Of a DNA stretch of 64,000 bases, positions 51,821 through 60,536 are shown piece after piece. The notes beneath the pieces are model-generated. The model made no database searches. It saw nothing but the letters and a program-made list of their open reading frames with translations, and was not told where the DNA came from. Both the position numbers and the translations under genes were made by a program. Position 1 is the stretch's first letter. The number at the start of each line of letters is the position of its first letter. Origin of the DNA: an uncultured Collinsella sp. (lineage in GTDB: Bacteria > Actinomycetota > Coriobacteriia > Coriobacteriales > Coriobacteriaceae); the NCBI GenBank assembly GCA_959026725.1, contig CAUFMG010000015.1:13575-77574 (forward strand). Direction: 5' to 3'.

Positions 51821-51926
51821 GCGAGAGGGGCCCTGGTATGGCAAGGTGACGTGAAACAAGGCGGCGCTGACCTTCTGGTCGCGCCGCCGAAGTTGAACGT
51901 CAGATTGCCGTGCCAGGGCCCCTCGC
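51821..51926. repeat. Family C structured palindrome, copy 2
   Basis: Stems from outside in: GGGGCCCTGG with CCAGGGCCCC, GGCAA with TTGCC, TGACGT with ACGTCA, GGCGGCGC with GCGCCGCC, GACC with GGTC. Internal loops GAAACAA (left) and GAAGTTGA (right), and the GG/GA bulge, match copy 1 at 3850 although every stem has a different sequence. Confidence 0.8.
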
Positions 51927-51930
51927 AGCG

Positions 51931-51961
51931 TCAAGAAGACCGCCGTTCGGTAGAACGGCGG
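51931..51961 (-). terminator. Terminator of the JetD-like gene
   Basis: CCGCCGTTC pairs perfectly with GAACGGCGG around a 4-nt loop; the minus strand continues TCTTCTTGA. It lies 2 bp after the stop codon. Confidence 0.8.
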
Positions 51962-51963
51962 AG

Positions 51964-54132
51964 CTAATTGTTCAGCATGCGGTCGAAGCTTCCCGAGTCG
52001 CCATCCCGATAGTCGGCGGTCATCAGAATCTCCTGTGGAATGCGTCCGCCCTCGCGCAGCACGTTGCGGAACTGCACGCGCGTGACCATGGGCAGATCCT
52101 TGATCGTCGCCGCCAGGTTCTGCGGCACACCCTGGTTGGCAGCTGCGGGTTCGCACTCTCCGCCGGCCTTCACGCGACGCTTGTGCTCGGCAAGCATGGC
52201 GCGATACATACCGGCATGCAGGCGAATCTCTACCACATTGGCGTTACGGGTCTGCTCGACAATGCGCGCACCCTCTCGGTCGATGTCGCCCACGTAGTAG
52301 ACATAGTTAAAGCGATAGCCGATCTCGGCCAGATAATCATCCAGTGCGTGCGAAACGCTCGCCTTGCAGCCACCGCCAAAGATCACGCCGCCCACCTTGG
52401 TGCCAAAAAGCTTGGCGTGCTTGCGGCCGCGCAGGAGCTTGACGATTTCGTCATAGGTGTCCAGGTTCTCGACCATAATGAACGGCTTGTCGGCGCCCAG
52501 CGTAAAGAAACCCGTAAAGTGCACGGGGCGGTTGGGGGCGACCTTAATCGCCTGCATGCTGATACCTTTTTCGGTCATACGCCGAATCAGGCGCTCGCCG
52601 TGCTTGCCGTCAAAGGCCTTCTCATCGTTAAAAATCTGGTAGGCGCGCTGGCGACGCGAAGCGACCGGCGTGTCGGCACCGCGATTCTGCTCAATCCAAG
52701 CCTGGATGATCGCAATTTCCTCGGCAATCTTGCGGTTGGACATCTCGTTGTGCTGAGTGCGCTGCGGAGCCTTTTTGCCGTCCTTGCCCTCGACCTTAAC
52801 AATTTGAGTCTGCTGCTCCTTGATCTTAGAGAGCGCCGTGGGCGTAGGGACAACTTTGAGCAGCTGCCTGCCTAAAACGCGGGCAAGGGCAAACGCCGAG
52901 ACCTCGCCGTGAACGGCCGACTTGGGCTGCTGGGCAGCAGTATCTGCTGCGGCAGACTCCGGCTTCTTCTGAGACTTGCGCTTAGAATCGCCTTGGGAAT
53001 TGCGCTCGCGCTTCGGCATAGACGCCTGCTTCTGCGGACGATCGGACTTACTCTCCTTCGCCCGCTGGCGCTTAGGCTGCCCCGAAGAAACCTCGACCTT
53101 CGCATCCTCGTCCTGCGGCGTGGTCTTCTCGGCTGCAGTCTCGGCATGGGAACTGCGGCCCCCACGATGGCGACGGCGGCGAGGCTTGCTCGAAGCACCC
53201 TCCCCCGTCTGTTCAACCGCAGGTTGCTGGCCCTGGGTCTCCGTATCGGACGCAGTCTGCTCATCAACAGGCTTCTGTTCACGAACTCCCGACTCGGCAG
53301 GCTTCACGGCCTTCTCGGCCCGCACCTCCGGAACCTGATTAACCTTCTCCTGGCGCTTTACGGGGTACGCGCGACCTGCAAAGCCGCGACCGGGACGACA
53401 CGAGTCTGAGGCCTTCTTGGCCGGCTTCTCAGAATCGTCCGCAACTTCGGCAGTCTCTTCGGCCTCGCGCACAACATCCTGCTGCTCGGCCCTAAAATGC
53501 GCACCGCGGCGACGCTTGGGTTCCTGAGGCTCAGCGGACTTTTGCTCTTTCACAGACTCCTGCGGCTCGGAGACGGGCTCGTTCTCGACAACCTCGGTAA
53601 CGGCCCCATCCTTTTGAGCGACGGCGCGACGGAAGCGCTCCTGCTGGGCGCGGCGCTGCGCATCGCGCTTGCCACCCCCGCCAAAACCGCCGCGTCCTGC
53701 CTTGGCCGTAAAGGCACGCACGACGTTCTCATCGAGCAACTCATCGGTATCGACATGCTCACGCGGAGCAACTTCTTCCACAGCAGGCACGTCAGCGGAA
53801 TCCTCGACGGACTCGGCAGGCTGCTCCTGGGCATCGCGGATCTCGGCATTGATGGTATAGAACGCCGGGCGCCCGTTAATGCCGCTACCCTCGATCTTGG
53901 TCACAATATTGGCCGCGATAAGCTCATCGCGCATCGCCTTGGTGTCACATTCCTTATCGACGGAGCGGAAAATCTGCGCCAGCGCACTCGACTTAATCTT
54001 GAGCGCCTTGCGGCAAAGCAGGTCGTAGGCAACCAGCTTGGCACGCTCGGCAGAAAGCGACGTCTGGCTGCTCAGACGTTCAGCCAGGGCATCGACATTA
54101 TTTTGGTTATCGGAATATACCGTCTTGGCCAC
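51964..54132 (-). CDS. Large protein with a JetD-like (DUF2220-type) Toprim C-terminus and a basic disordered middle
   Basis: 722 residues from a GTG at 54132 (AAAGGGG upstream). Residues 1 to about 100 look helical and winged-helix-like (KALKIKSSALAQIFRSVDKE). Residues about 110-430 are low complexity, acidic/basic, with KPRRRRHRGGRSS and FGGGGKRDAQRR, like the RNA-binding tails of actinobacterial RNase E or Rho. Residues about 500-700 resemble the Toprim half of Wadjet JetD: PFIMVENLDTYDEIV supplies the Glu and YYVGDIDREGARI the Asp-x-Asp. JetA, JetB and JetC are absent nearby. Possibly a stand-alone nuclease or topoisomerase-like protein; function unknown. Confidence 0.6.
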   Translation of the reverse strand: MAKTVYSDNQNNVDALAERLSSQTSLSAERAKLVAYDLLCRKALKIKSSALAQIFRSVDKECDTKAMRDELIAANIVTKIEGSGINGRPAFYTINAEIRDAQEQPAESVEDSADVPAVEEVAPREHVDTDELLDENVVRAFTAKAGRGGFGGGGKRDAQRRAQQERFRRAVAQKDGAVTEVVENEPVSEPQESVKEQKSAEPQEPKRRRGAHFRAEQQDVVREAEETAEVADDSEKPAKKASDSCRPGRGFAGRAYPVKRQEKVNQVPEVRAEKAVKPAESGVREQKPVDEQTASDTETQGQQPAVEQTGEGASSKPRRRRHRGGRSSHAETAAEKTTPQDEDAKVEVSSGQPKRQRAKESKSDRPQKQASMPKRERNSQGDSKRKSQKKPESAAADTAAQQPKSAVHGEVSAFALARVLGRQLLKVVPTPTALSKIKEQQTQIVKVEGKDGKKAPQRTQHNEMSNRKIAEEIAIIQAWIEQNRGADTPVASRRQRAYQIFNDEKAFDGKHGERLIRRMTEKGISMQAIKVAPNRPVHFTGFFTLGADKPFIMVENLDTYDEIVKLLRGRKHAKLFGTKVGGVIFGGGCKASVSHALDDYLAEIGYRFNYVYYVGDIDREGARIVEQTRNANVVEIRLHAGMYRAMLAEHKRRVKAGGECEPAAANQGVPQNLAATIKDLPMVTRVQFRNVLREGGRIPQEILMTADYRDGDSGSFDRMLNN

Positions 54133-54237
54133 GGGGCCCCTTTCATATGCACACATATACGTCCATATGGTACAACGCGCGCCCTTATCCATGCAAAACA
54201 TCTGCGAGAACACTCGAGCGTCACCCGCTTTTGCATG

Positions 54238-54277
54238 AAAAAAAGACCGAGCCCGCGAAGTCGCGGACCCGGTCTTT
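54238..54277 (-). terminator. Intrinsic terminator after cstA
   Basis: AAAGACCG.GCCCGCGA pairs with TCGCGG..CGGTCTTT around a short loop, followed on the minus strand by a run of T. Confidence 0.92.
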
Positions 54278-54316
54278 CCGAGTCATATAGATGTGACGTT
54301 CAACTCGTCAGGTCGG

Positions 54317-56206
54317 CTAAGCCTTGGCGGCCTCGGCGTCGACGGGAGCCTCGGCAGCAGCAGTGCGGCCATACTCGGCCTTGCCCATCTCGGACCACTC
54401 GGGATCCTCGTCAGGCATGGAACCGGTCTCCTTGCCGAAGAACTCCTTGAGGCAGTTAACGGCAACGATGAGGCCCAGGACCATCAGCAGAACGGCAAAG
54501 ACAAGCTGCAGGCCCTTGGTGGCGGCGACGGAGACGGCGGCCGTGGTGGCGGTAGCCGGGATGGTGCCGAAGAAGCCGTAAGCCTGGACAGCGACCATGC
54601 AGCCCATGGCGCTCTGGACCAGCGAGGTGAAGGTGCAGCAGAGCAGGAAGACGACGGGCACGTAGAGCATCCAGCCCTTGCGGCCGGTGCACTTACAGAA
54701 CACGGCGAGGGTGATCATGGTCATGCCGCCGAGCAGCTGGTTGGAAGCACCAAAGAGCGGCCAGATGTTGGCATAGCCACCAAAAGCGAGGGCAAGACCG
54801 GGAAGCAGGGTAACGACCGTGGCGAACCAGGGGTTGCCGAGGACCTTCATATAGCCGGCCTTGGACTCGATGGCCAGGGCATCGTTGGTCTGGGCAAAGA
54901 ACTCGGAGAACGAAGTGCGGGCGATGCGGGCGACGGCGTCGAGCGAGGTCAGGGCCAGAGCAGAGACGTTCATGGTCATAAAGACGGTAGCGAGCGTGCC
55001 GTCAACACCGAAGGCCTGCATACCGCGGGAGATGCCAGCGGCGAAGATCTGGAACGGGGTGGAAGCGACACCGGCGTTGAGGGCGCCGGTACCGGCGGTG
55101 TTCATGTCGGAGAACATGATGCCGGCGACGATGATGGCAAGGATGCCGACGAAGGACTCGACGATCATGGCGCCGTAACCGACCTTGACGGCGTCCTGCT
55201 CCTTCTCGACCTGCTTAGAAGAGGTGCCGGAAGAAACGAGGCTGTGGAAACCGGAGAGAGCACCGCAAGCGACGGAGACGAACAGGACCGGGAACATCAT
55301 GCCGGAGGCAGTGGAGAAGCCGGTGAAGACCGGAGCGGTGATAGTGGCCTGACCGTTGACGCCCAGGACGACGATGCCGAGGACAGCGCAGACGATCATG
55401 ACGATCATCATGATGGAAGTGAGGTAGTCACGCGGGGTCTTGAGCATCTGGATGGGCATAGCGCCAGCGAAGACCAGGTAGACCATGACGACGGCGAACC
55501 ACTGGAACTTATCCAGGTAGACCGGGAACTGCATACCGACGGCGAACATGAGAACCATGAGGACCACGCCGGTGACGAACTCGGCAGCACCGGTGAGGTT
55601 GAACTTCTTCTGGGCCCAACCAAAGGCGATAGCGACGAAGGTGAACAGGATGGAGATGGTACCAGCGCAGCCGGCGGCATAGGACTTGGTGAAGTCGATG
55701 GCACCGGTAGCAGCACCAGAAGCGTCAACGGCCGGGGTGAACATGAACGTCTTGCAGACCATGTCGGTGAAGGCGGCGATGACGATGATGCAGAACAGCC
55801 AGCAGAACAGCAGGAACAGGCGACGGCCGGTCTTGCCGATGTACTTCTCGATGAGCTGAGCGAGCGACTTGCCGTTGTTCTTCATCGAAGCGTACAGAGC
55901 ACCAAAGTCGTGGACGGCACCAAAGAAGATACCGCCGACGAGGACCCAGAGCACGACGGGCAGCCAGCCAAAGGCCATGGCGACGATCGTACCCGTGACA
56001 GGGCCAGCACCGCAGATCGAGCTGAACTGGTGCGAGAACGCGGTGAAGGCAGAGACGGGCGAGAAGCTCTTGCCGTCCTTCATGCGCTTGGCCGGCGTGA
56101 GGGCCTCTTTGTCAACGCCCCACTTGTTGGCCAGCCAGCGGCCGTAGCCCAGATAGCCGCAGGCGAGCACCGCCGCAGCCACAACCATGAGCAAAACTCC
56201 GTTCAT
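54317..56206 (-). CDS. cstA: CstA-family peptide/pyruvate transporter
   Basis: A 629-residue membrane protein with about 16 hydrophobic segments. CstA hallmarks: CGYLGYGRWLANKWGVD at the N-terminus, SHQFSSICGAGPVTGTI, VLVGGIFFGAVHDFGALYAS, and the SGTSSKQVEKEQDAVKVGYGAMIVES loop. Relatives import peptides under starvation or, as BtsT, pyruvate. The start follows a GAGGAGGAA site. A 235-nt leader with a terminator lies in front, so expression is probably decided by transcription attenuation. Confidence 0.93.
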   Translation of the reverse strand: MNGVLLMVVAAAVLACGYLGYGRWLANKWGVDKEALTPAKRMKDGKSFSPVSAFTAFSHQFSSICGAGPVTGTIVAMAFGWLPVVLWVLVGGIFFGAVHDFGALYASMKNNGKSLAQLIEKYIGKTGRRLFLLFCWLFCIIVIAAFTDMVCKTFMFTPAVDASGAATGAIDFTKSYAAGCAGTISILFTFVAIAFGWAQKKFNLTGAAEFVTGVVLMVLMFAVGMQFPVYLDKFQWFAVVMVYLVFAGAMPIQMLKTPRDYLTSIMMIVMIVCAVLGIVVLGVNGQATITAPVFTGFSTASGMMFPVLFVSVACGALSGFHSLVSSGTSSKQVEKEQDAVKVGYGAMIVESFVGILAIIVAGIMFSDMNTAGTGALNAGVASTPFQIFAAGISRGMQAFGVDGTLATVFMTMNVSALALTSLDAVARIARTSFSEFFAQTNDALAIESKAGYMKVLGNPWFATVVTLLPGLALAFGGYANIWPLFGASNQLLGGMTMITLAVFCKCTGRKGWMLYVPVVFLLCCTFTSLVQSAMGCMVAVQAYGFFGTIPATATTAAVSVAATKGLQLVFAVLLMVLGLIVAVNCLKEFFGKETGSMPDEDPEWSEMGKAEYGRTAAAEAPVDAEAAKA

Positions 56207-56441
56207 TACATTTCCTCCTCTAAAAAGAACTTCCTAGACATAAAAAATGAGGGCCGTCGGTTGCGCTCGACGGCCCTCATCTTCATCAGCCGCCCGTTAT
56301 CGTACGGGCTAGCTGTATGTGCTAACCCGCATCAGATAATTACTACGCTGATAATGTTTAGCTGATGCGTGAACATGTCTAAGAAATCCTCTTCAATCAT
56401 GATGTGAACGATCCGTGCGTGTTCACATCCCCCAGTGGTTG
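56207..56441 (-). ncRNA. Structured cstA leader, candidate attenuator or riboswitch
   Basis: From the predicted start near 56441 the leader can form GATGTGAAC/GTTCACATC (56401-56429), then CGCATCAG/CTGATGCG (56328-56369), then CGGGTTAGC/GCTAGCCCG (56305-56329), which competes with GCCCGT/ACGGGC (56292-56309), and finally a terminator. The 5' strand of the second stem can instead pair with CATCAGC at 56284-56290. Mutually exclusive stems ahead of a terminator are the layout of a regulatory RNA. I could not match it to a known riboswitch class. Confidence 0.55.
56241..56280 (-). terminator. Terminator inside the cstA leader
   Basis: ATGAGGGCCGTCG (56247-56259) pairs perfectly with CGACGGCCCTCAT (56268-56280), followed on the minus strand by TTTTTT. 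It is about 35 bp before the cstA start codon. Confidence 0.88.
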
Positions 56442-56447
56442 AAAAGG

Positions 56448-56476
56448 AGTATGAAACTTTAGTTACCTAAAGTCAA
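56448..56476 (-). promoter_or_regulatory. cstA promoter
   Basis: On the minus strand -35 TTGACT (56471-56476) and -10 CATACT (56448-56453) with a 17-bp spacer. The spacer holds the dyad TTTAGGTAACTAAA, a possible operator. Confidence 0.65.
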
Positions 56477-56574
56477 CGCAAATATGTAATGAATTTTCAA
56501 CTTTTTTTGAATTTCTCGGTATAAAACGCCACTGACCTCGGACTTTACCTCACGACAGTTTTTGCATGAGAGAT

Positions 56575-56727
56575 GCCCCTGAGAGCCGCGGGAGCCGGGC
56601 GGCGCATATGAACTTTCCTGCTCTACAGTCCTGCGCAAGACGGAAAGCACATTAAGTGCTTTCCTTTGCGTGCGGAACTCGCGATAAAGTTCATATGCGC
56701 CGCCCGGCTCCCGCGGCTCTCAGGGGC
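56575..56727. repeat. Family B structured palindrome B3 (42-bp perfect outer arms)
   Basis: Outer arms 56575-56616 and 56686-56727 are exact reverse complements. The inner hairpin is GGAAAGCAC-ATTAA-GTGCTTTCC. The joints read as the reverse complement of B1 and B4, so it is inverted relative to B4, which follows 144 bp later. Nothing recognisable was seen between the two. Confidence 0.9.
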
Positions 56728-56870
56728 TCCCATCCCAAATGTGCGGAGCAAAGCTCCGCATGCCAACTTTTTCTTTCAGCTAAAGCACGCCGGAAATTCG
56801 ACACTGGCTTGTTAACCTTGCTGGACGTTGTCGACGCCGATCCGGCTCAGAAGCCGCATCGATACAGAAA

Positions 56871-57005
56871 GGTCCCCGACCGGAGGGGCCGGATATAAGG
56901 TTTATCGCGAGTTCCGCACGCAAAGAAGGCCACTTAATGTGGCCTTAGTCTTGCGCAGGACTGTAAAGCAGGAAACCTTATATCCGGCCCCTCCGTCCGG
57001 GGACC
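56871..57005. repeat. Family B structured palindrome B4
   Basis: Outer arms 56871-56903 and 56973-57005 pair over 33 bp with two mismatches. The inner hairpin is AAGGCCAC-TTAAT-GTGGCCTT. Joints ATCGCGAGTTCCGCACG and GCAGGACTGT match B1. It lies 13 bp downstream of the tsaBD gene end. Confidence 0.9.
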
Positions 57006-57017
57006 GCGCCGTACCAG

Positions 57018-59402
57018 CTACAGCGTCATGTTTGGATCGGCGTCGACATCGAACGGCGAGATTTCGCCTCGGTCGAATTTACGGCGAGCGACCTCCGCGA
57101 TCATGGCGGCGTTATCGGTACAGGCAGACAAGGGCGGCACCGTTACGCGAATCCCCTGACGCCCGAGCTTCTTGATCATCATCTCGCGCAGATGCGGGTT
57201 GGCCGAGACGCCGCCACCGATGCAGTATTCCTTGCATCCGGTAGCGTGCAGTGCGTTTTTGGCCTTCTTGTACTGCACGTCAAAGACAGCTGCCTCAAAC
57301 GAAGCTGCCAGATCGGGCAGGTGAATCGTGCGCCCGGCCTTGGTCTCCTGTTCAATGTAGAGCGTCACAGCGGTTTTAAGGCCCGAAAGCGAGAAGCGAT
57401 AGTCTCCCCTGCTGTTAAGCGCACGGGGGAAATCGATCGCCTTGGGGTTGCCCGTCTCGGCCAGCTTGGAAATGATGGGGCCACCGGGATAGCCCAGACC
57501 CAACGCCTTGGCTACCTTGTCGAAGGCCTCGCCCACAGCGTCGTCGAGCGTCTCACCGAGCACCTCGTAGTCGCCCCACGCCTTCACGTGCACGAGCATG
57601 GTGTGCCCACCCGAGACAAGCGTGAAGATAAACGGCGGTTTGAGGTCGGGTTGCGCCAGCAGGTTGGCAAACAGATGCCCCTCCAGATGGTTGACGCATA
57701 CGAGCGGCTTACCGGCAGCGTAGGCAAAGCCTTTGGCAAAGGCAACGCCCACCACGAGGGCGCCCACCAGGCCCGGACCCTGTGTCACGCCCACGGCGGC
57801 AAGCTCGCTGGGAGCAATGGCTCCACCCTCAAGACCAAGCGATGCTGCGGCATCCTCGAGCGCCGCATCCACGACACTCACAATCACCTCAACGTGTTTG
57901 CGCGAGGCGATCTCGGGCACCACGCCGCCAAAGCGGGCATGAAAATCAATCTGTGTCGACACCTGGTTGGCCAGCATATTGCCATCCGCATCGATAATCG
58001 CCACGGCCGTCTCGTCGCAGGAACTCTCGATAGCGAGCACCAGGCGGCGGCGCTCAATTTCGGCGCGCTCCCCCTCGGAGCGCCCAGGCGCAGGCAGCGG
58101 CCATACGCGTTGCTCGGCTGCCGTCGGCTCGGGCGAGGCGTTATCGACCGGAAGTACGAGGGGAAGTGGGGCCGTCATGACGATGGCGTCTTTGCCGACA
58201 CCGTAGTAGCCACGACGACGACCCACCTCGGTAAAGCCCAGAGCGGCATAGAGCGCAATCGCGCCCTCGTTGCCGTCCTCGACCTCGAGCGAAGCCGTGG
58301 TGCAGCCGAGCATCTGGGCATCATAGCTCACATGCGACAGCAGCTTGCGGGCAATGCCCTCACGGCGATGTGCCGAGTCGACGGCGACATCCAGAATCTG
58401 CACATCACCGTCCACGACCATACCGCCGGCAAGGCCCAGCAGCTTGCCGTCGTCGTGTGCCACCCACCAACTGCGCGGCGCAGCGACGTCCTCGCCCAGT
58501 TCGGACAGGAACATGCCCGGCGTCCACGCCTCGTGTCCGGCACCTTCAAAGCAGGCAGCCTCTAGCGCGCTCGCGCCCTCGGCATCCGCCGCGCCCATGG
58601 GACGGAACTGCAGATGACGACCGGCGAGCTCATCGGCAACGCCCGTAATTTCGCTCTGCGCACTCTCGGCAAGACCAAGACGCTTGCGCTCGTTTTCCTC
58701 GGCATCCGAAAGGCGCGTGTAAATCGGCAGGACGCGAGCCGGATCGCCGTCACCCGCAGCGTGCACGAGCAGCAAGCCCTCGCCCGAAGGCCACCACAGG
58801 TCGCGCTCCACGCAGCGGGCGGTCTCGTCCTCACCCAGCAGCTTGCCATAGCGCACGAGACCGTCACCGGTCAGCTGAACCTGGTCCCAGTCCGCTGCTC
58901 GGCGCCACTCATCGAGCGCCACGGCGGCCTTGACCACGTGTTCGCGCTCAAATTGACGCTCGGGACCCTCATCGCCCAGCATATATAGTGCCGGATATAC
59001 CTCACCGCGCATGGCATCGGCCAAGATACCAAGCTTGCCGCGCACGCCAGCCTTCCACGCCGTCCAAGCGCAAGCGTCGAGCGTCGACACGCCCAGCAGT
59101 GGAACATTGGCACCGCGCGCGAGGCCCTTGGCAGTGGAGATGCCGATGCGCACACCCGTAAACGACCCCGGGCCGCGGCCGACCACGTAGTAACCAACAT
59201 CGCTGCGATCCAGACCGGCTTGAGCCAGCACGCCATCAACGGTATTCACGAGCTCAACGTTGGCGTGACGGCGACACATGTGGTCGCCACTCACGAGCTT
59301 CGTCTCGCCCGTCTGCCCATCAATCCAGCTTGCCGCGCAGGCAAGCATGTCGGTCGAGGTATCGAGCGCCACCACCAGCGCGTTGTCGTTATGCAAGCTC
59401 AT
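57018..59402 (-). CDS. TsaB-RimI-TsaD triple fusion
   Basis: A 794-residue protein joining three normally separate enzymes. Residues 1 to about 225: TsaB (ALVVALDTSTDMLACA, GRGPGSFTGVRIGISTAKGLA). Residues about 260-410: a RimI-like GNAT acetyltransferase (VDSAHRREGIARKLL for acetyl-CoA, NEGAIALYAALGFTEVGRRRGYY). Residues about 453-794: TsaD (LAIESSCDETAVAII, metal site VNHLEGHLFAN, LVSGGHTMLV, GGGVSANPHLRE). TsaB and TsaD form the t6A37 transferase core; RimI acetylates ribosomal protein S18. ATG 59402 overlaps tsaE by 14 bp. Confidence 0.93.
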   Translation of the reverse strand: MSLHNDNALVVALDTSTDMLACAASWIDGQTGETKLVSGDHMCRRHANVELVNTVDGVLAQAGLDRSDVGYYVVGRGPGSFTGVRIGISTAKGLARGANVPLLGVSTLDACAWTAWKAGVRGKLGILADAMRGEVYPALYMLGDEGPERQFEREHVVKAAVALDEWRRAADWDQVQLTGDGLVRYGKLLGEDETARCVERDLWWPSGEGLLLVHAAGDGDPARVLPIYTRLSDAEENERKRLGLAESAQSEITGVADELAGRHLQFRPMGAADAEGASALEAACFEGAGHEAWTPGMFLSELGEDVAAPRSWWVAHDDGKLLGLAGGMVVDGDVQILDVAVDSAHRREGIARKLLSHVSYDAQMLGCTTASLEVEDGNEGAIALYAALGFTEVGRRRGYYGVGKDAIVMTAPLPLVLPVDNASPEPTAAEQRVWPLPAPGRSEGERAEIERRRLVLAIESSCDETAVAIIDADGNMLANQVSTQIDFHARFGGVVPEIASRKHVEVIVSVVDAALEDAAASLGLEGGAIAPSELAAVGVTQGPGLVGALVVGVAFAKGFAYAAGKPLVCVNHLEGHLFANLLAQPDLKPPFIFTLVSGGHTMLVHVKAWGDYEVLGETLDDAVGEAFDKVAKALGLGYPGGPIISKLAETGNPKAIDFPRALNSRGDYRFSLSGLKTAVTLYIEQETKAGRTIHLPDLAASFEAAVFDVQYKKAKNALHATGCKEYCIGGGVSANPHLREMMIKKLGRQGIRVTVPPLSACTDNAAMIAEVARRKFDRGEISPFDVDADPNMTL

Positions 59403-59895
59403 CTTGTACAGCCTTATCAATCAAATGGGAAAGCTCCATTGCGCGGTCACCGTGTGCCTCGAGCGTTATCGTTCGCACATCGCTGTCGCCCTCATCACGC
59501 TTGAGCGTCACCGAAAGATACTCATCCGTCAGCTCGTCCTGGAATTGTTCGCCCCATTCCAGCAAGCAAGCACCCTCATAGCCCAGCACATCGAAAATGC
59601 CCGTATCCTCGAGCTCGTAGGCATGCTCCAGGCGGTATAGATCAAAGTGAAACAGCGGAATACGACCTTGATCGTGAACGGCCATGAGCGCAAACGTAGG
59701 GCTCGTAACCATATGCTCATCGCCCAGCCCGCGCGAGACGCCCTTGGTAAAGTGAGTTTTGCCCACTCCCAGGCCACCGGTCAGGATGAGCACATCGCCG
59801 TCCTCAAGGCACGGTGCAATTAGCTCGCCAAAGTACTCCGTATCGGCAGCGCAAGTCGTTTTGTAAGTACCTACCCCCAGGCGCTCCAGGGACAT
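59389..59895 (-). CDS. tsaE: TsaE, ATPase of tRNA t6A synthesis
   Basis: A 168-residue P-loop ATPase that drives the TsaB-TsaD complex. Walker A is GGLGVGKTHFTKG; FHFDLYRL and LLEWGEQF are the family blocks. It is 12 bp after the uracil-DNA glycosylase gene and overlaps tsaB/rimI/tsaD, so three t6A parts are co-translated. Confidence 0.94.
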   Translation of the reverse strand: MSLERLGVGTYKTTCAADTEYFGELIAPCLEDGDVLILTGGLGVGKTHFTKGVSRGLGDEHMVTSPTFALMAVHDQGRIPLFHFDLYRLEHAYELEDTGIFDVLGYEGACLLEWGEQFQDELTDEYLSVTLKRDEGDSDVRTITLEAHGDRAMELSHLIDKAVQDELA

Positions 59896-59907
59896 ATATG
59901 CTCCTTA

Positions 59908-60528
59908 TTATTCCGAGGCGTCCTCTGGTGCGGGATGTCGCTCCAGATAGTCGCCCAGCATCTTAAAGTCTTCCTCCAGCAGCTCCTGCCACGCCGGATT
60001 GCGCAGCGCTGCTGCCGGATGGAACGTGGGCATTACTACAAAATGCCCCATCTGGTGGAACCTGCCGCGCAGCTTAGTAATGCCAATCTCGGTCTTAAGC
60101 ACAAAGTGCGTCGCGGGGTTGCCGAGCGTCACGATAATATCGGGCCAGATGCTTCGAATCTGCTCACGCAAAAACGGCGAGCAAGCCAGCACTTCCTCGG
60201 GACGCGGATTGCGGTTTCCCGGCGGGCGGCACTTAAGCACGTTGGCAATGTAGACGTCTTCGCGTTTGAGGCCCGCCAGCGACAAAATGCCGTTGAGGTC
60301 CTCGCCTGCCGCCCCCACAAAGGGCTCGCCCTGCAAATCCTCATTGCGGCCCGGCGCCTCACCAATAAACATCACGCGAGCGCGGGGGTTTCCCACGCCA
60401 AACACGATATTGTGACGCGACTGGTAGAGCTGGCAGAGGTGACAATCGCCCAGAACGGCCTCAATTTCCTCGAGTGCGACCTCACGTGGTGCCTGATGGG
60501 TATGGCCGGGGATGTGCATGACGCCCAT
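59908..60528 (-). CDS. Uracil-DNA glycosylase, family 4 type
   Basis: A 206-residue iron-sulfur uracil-DNA glycosylase. GEAPGRNEDLQGEPFVG is motif I, and MPTFHPAAALRNP is motif II (a His replaces the usual segment start). Cysteines of the cluster are in CHLCQLYQSR, NVLKCRPPGNRNP and ACSPFLREQ. It excises uracil from DNA in base-excision repair. ATG 60528 has TAGGAG upstream. Confidence 0.9.
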   Translation of the reverse strand: MGVMHIPGHTHQAPREVALEEIEAVLGDCHLCQLYQSRHNIVFGVGNPRARVMFIGEAPGRNEDLQGEPFVGAAGEDLNGILSLAGLKREDVYIANVLKCRPPGNRNPRPEEVLACSPFLREQIRSIWPDIIVTLGNPATHFVLKTEIGITKLRGRFHQMGHFVVMPTFHPAAALRNPAWQELLEEDFKMLGDYLERHPAPEDASE

Positions 60529-60536
60529 AGCGGCTC

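Noticed and set aside
51964..54132. A complete Wadjet defence system
   Set aside because: Only a JetD-like domain is present. No JetA, JetB or SMC-like JetC gene lies in the window, and the neighbours are housekeeping genes.
54293..56365. A 690-codon acidic open frame on the plus strand
   Set aside because: It is the mirror of cstA; the Asp/Glu/Gly/His richness is typical of antisense to a membrane-protein gene in high-GC DNA.
56332..56400. A possible 22-residue leader peptide (MIEEDFLDMFTHQLNIISVV...) in the cstA leader
   Set aside because: There is no ribosome site before its ATG and no run of one amino acid that would suit ribosome-mediated attenuation. The RNA-structure explanation is simpler.
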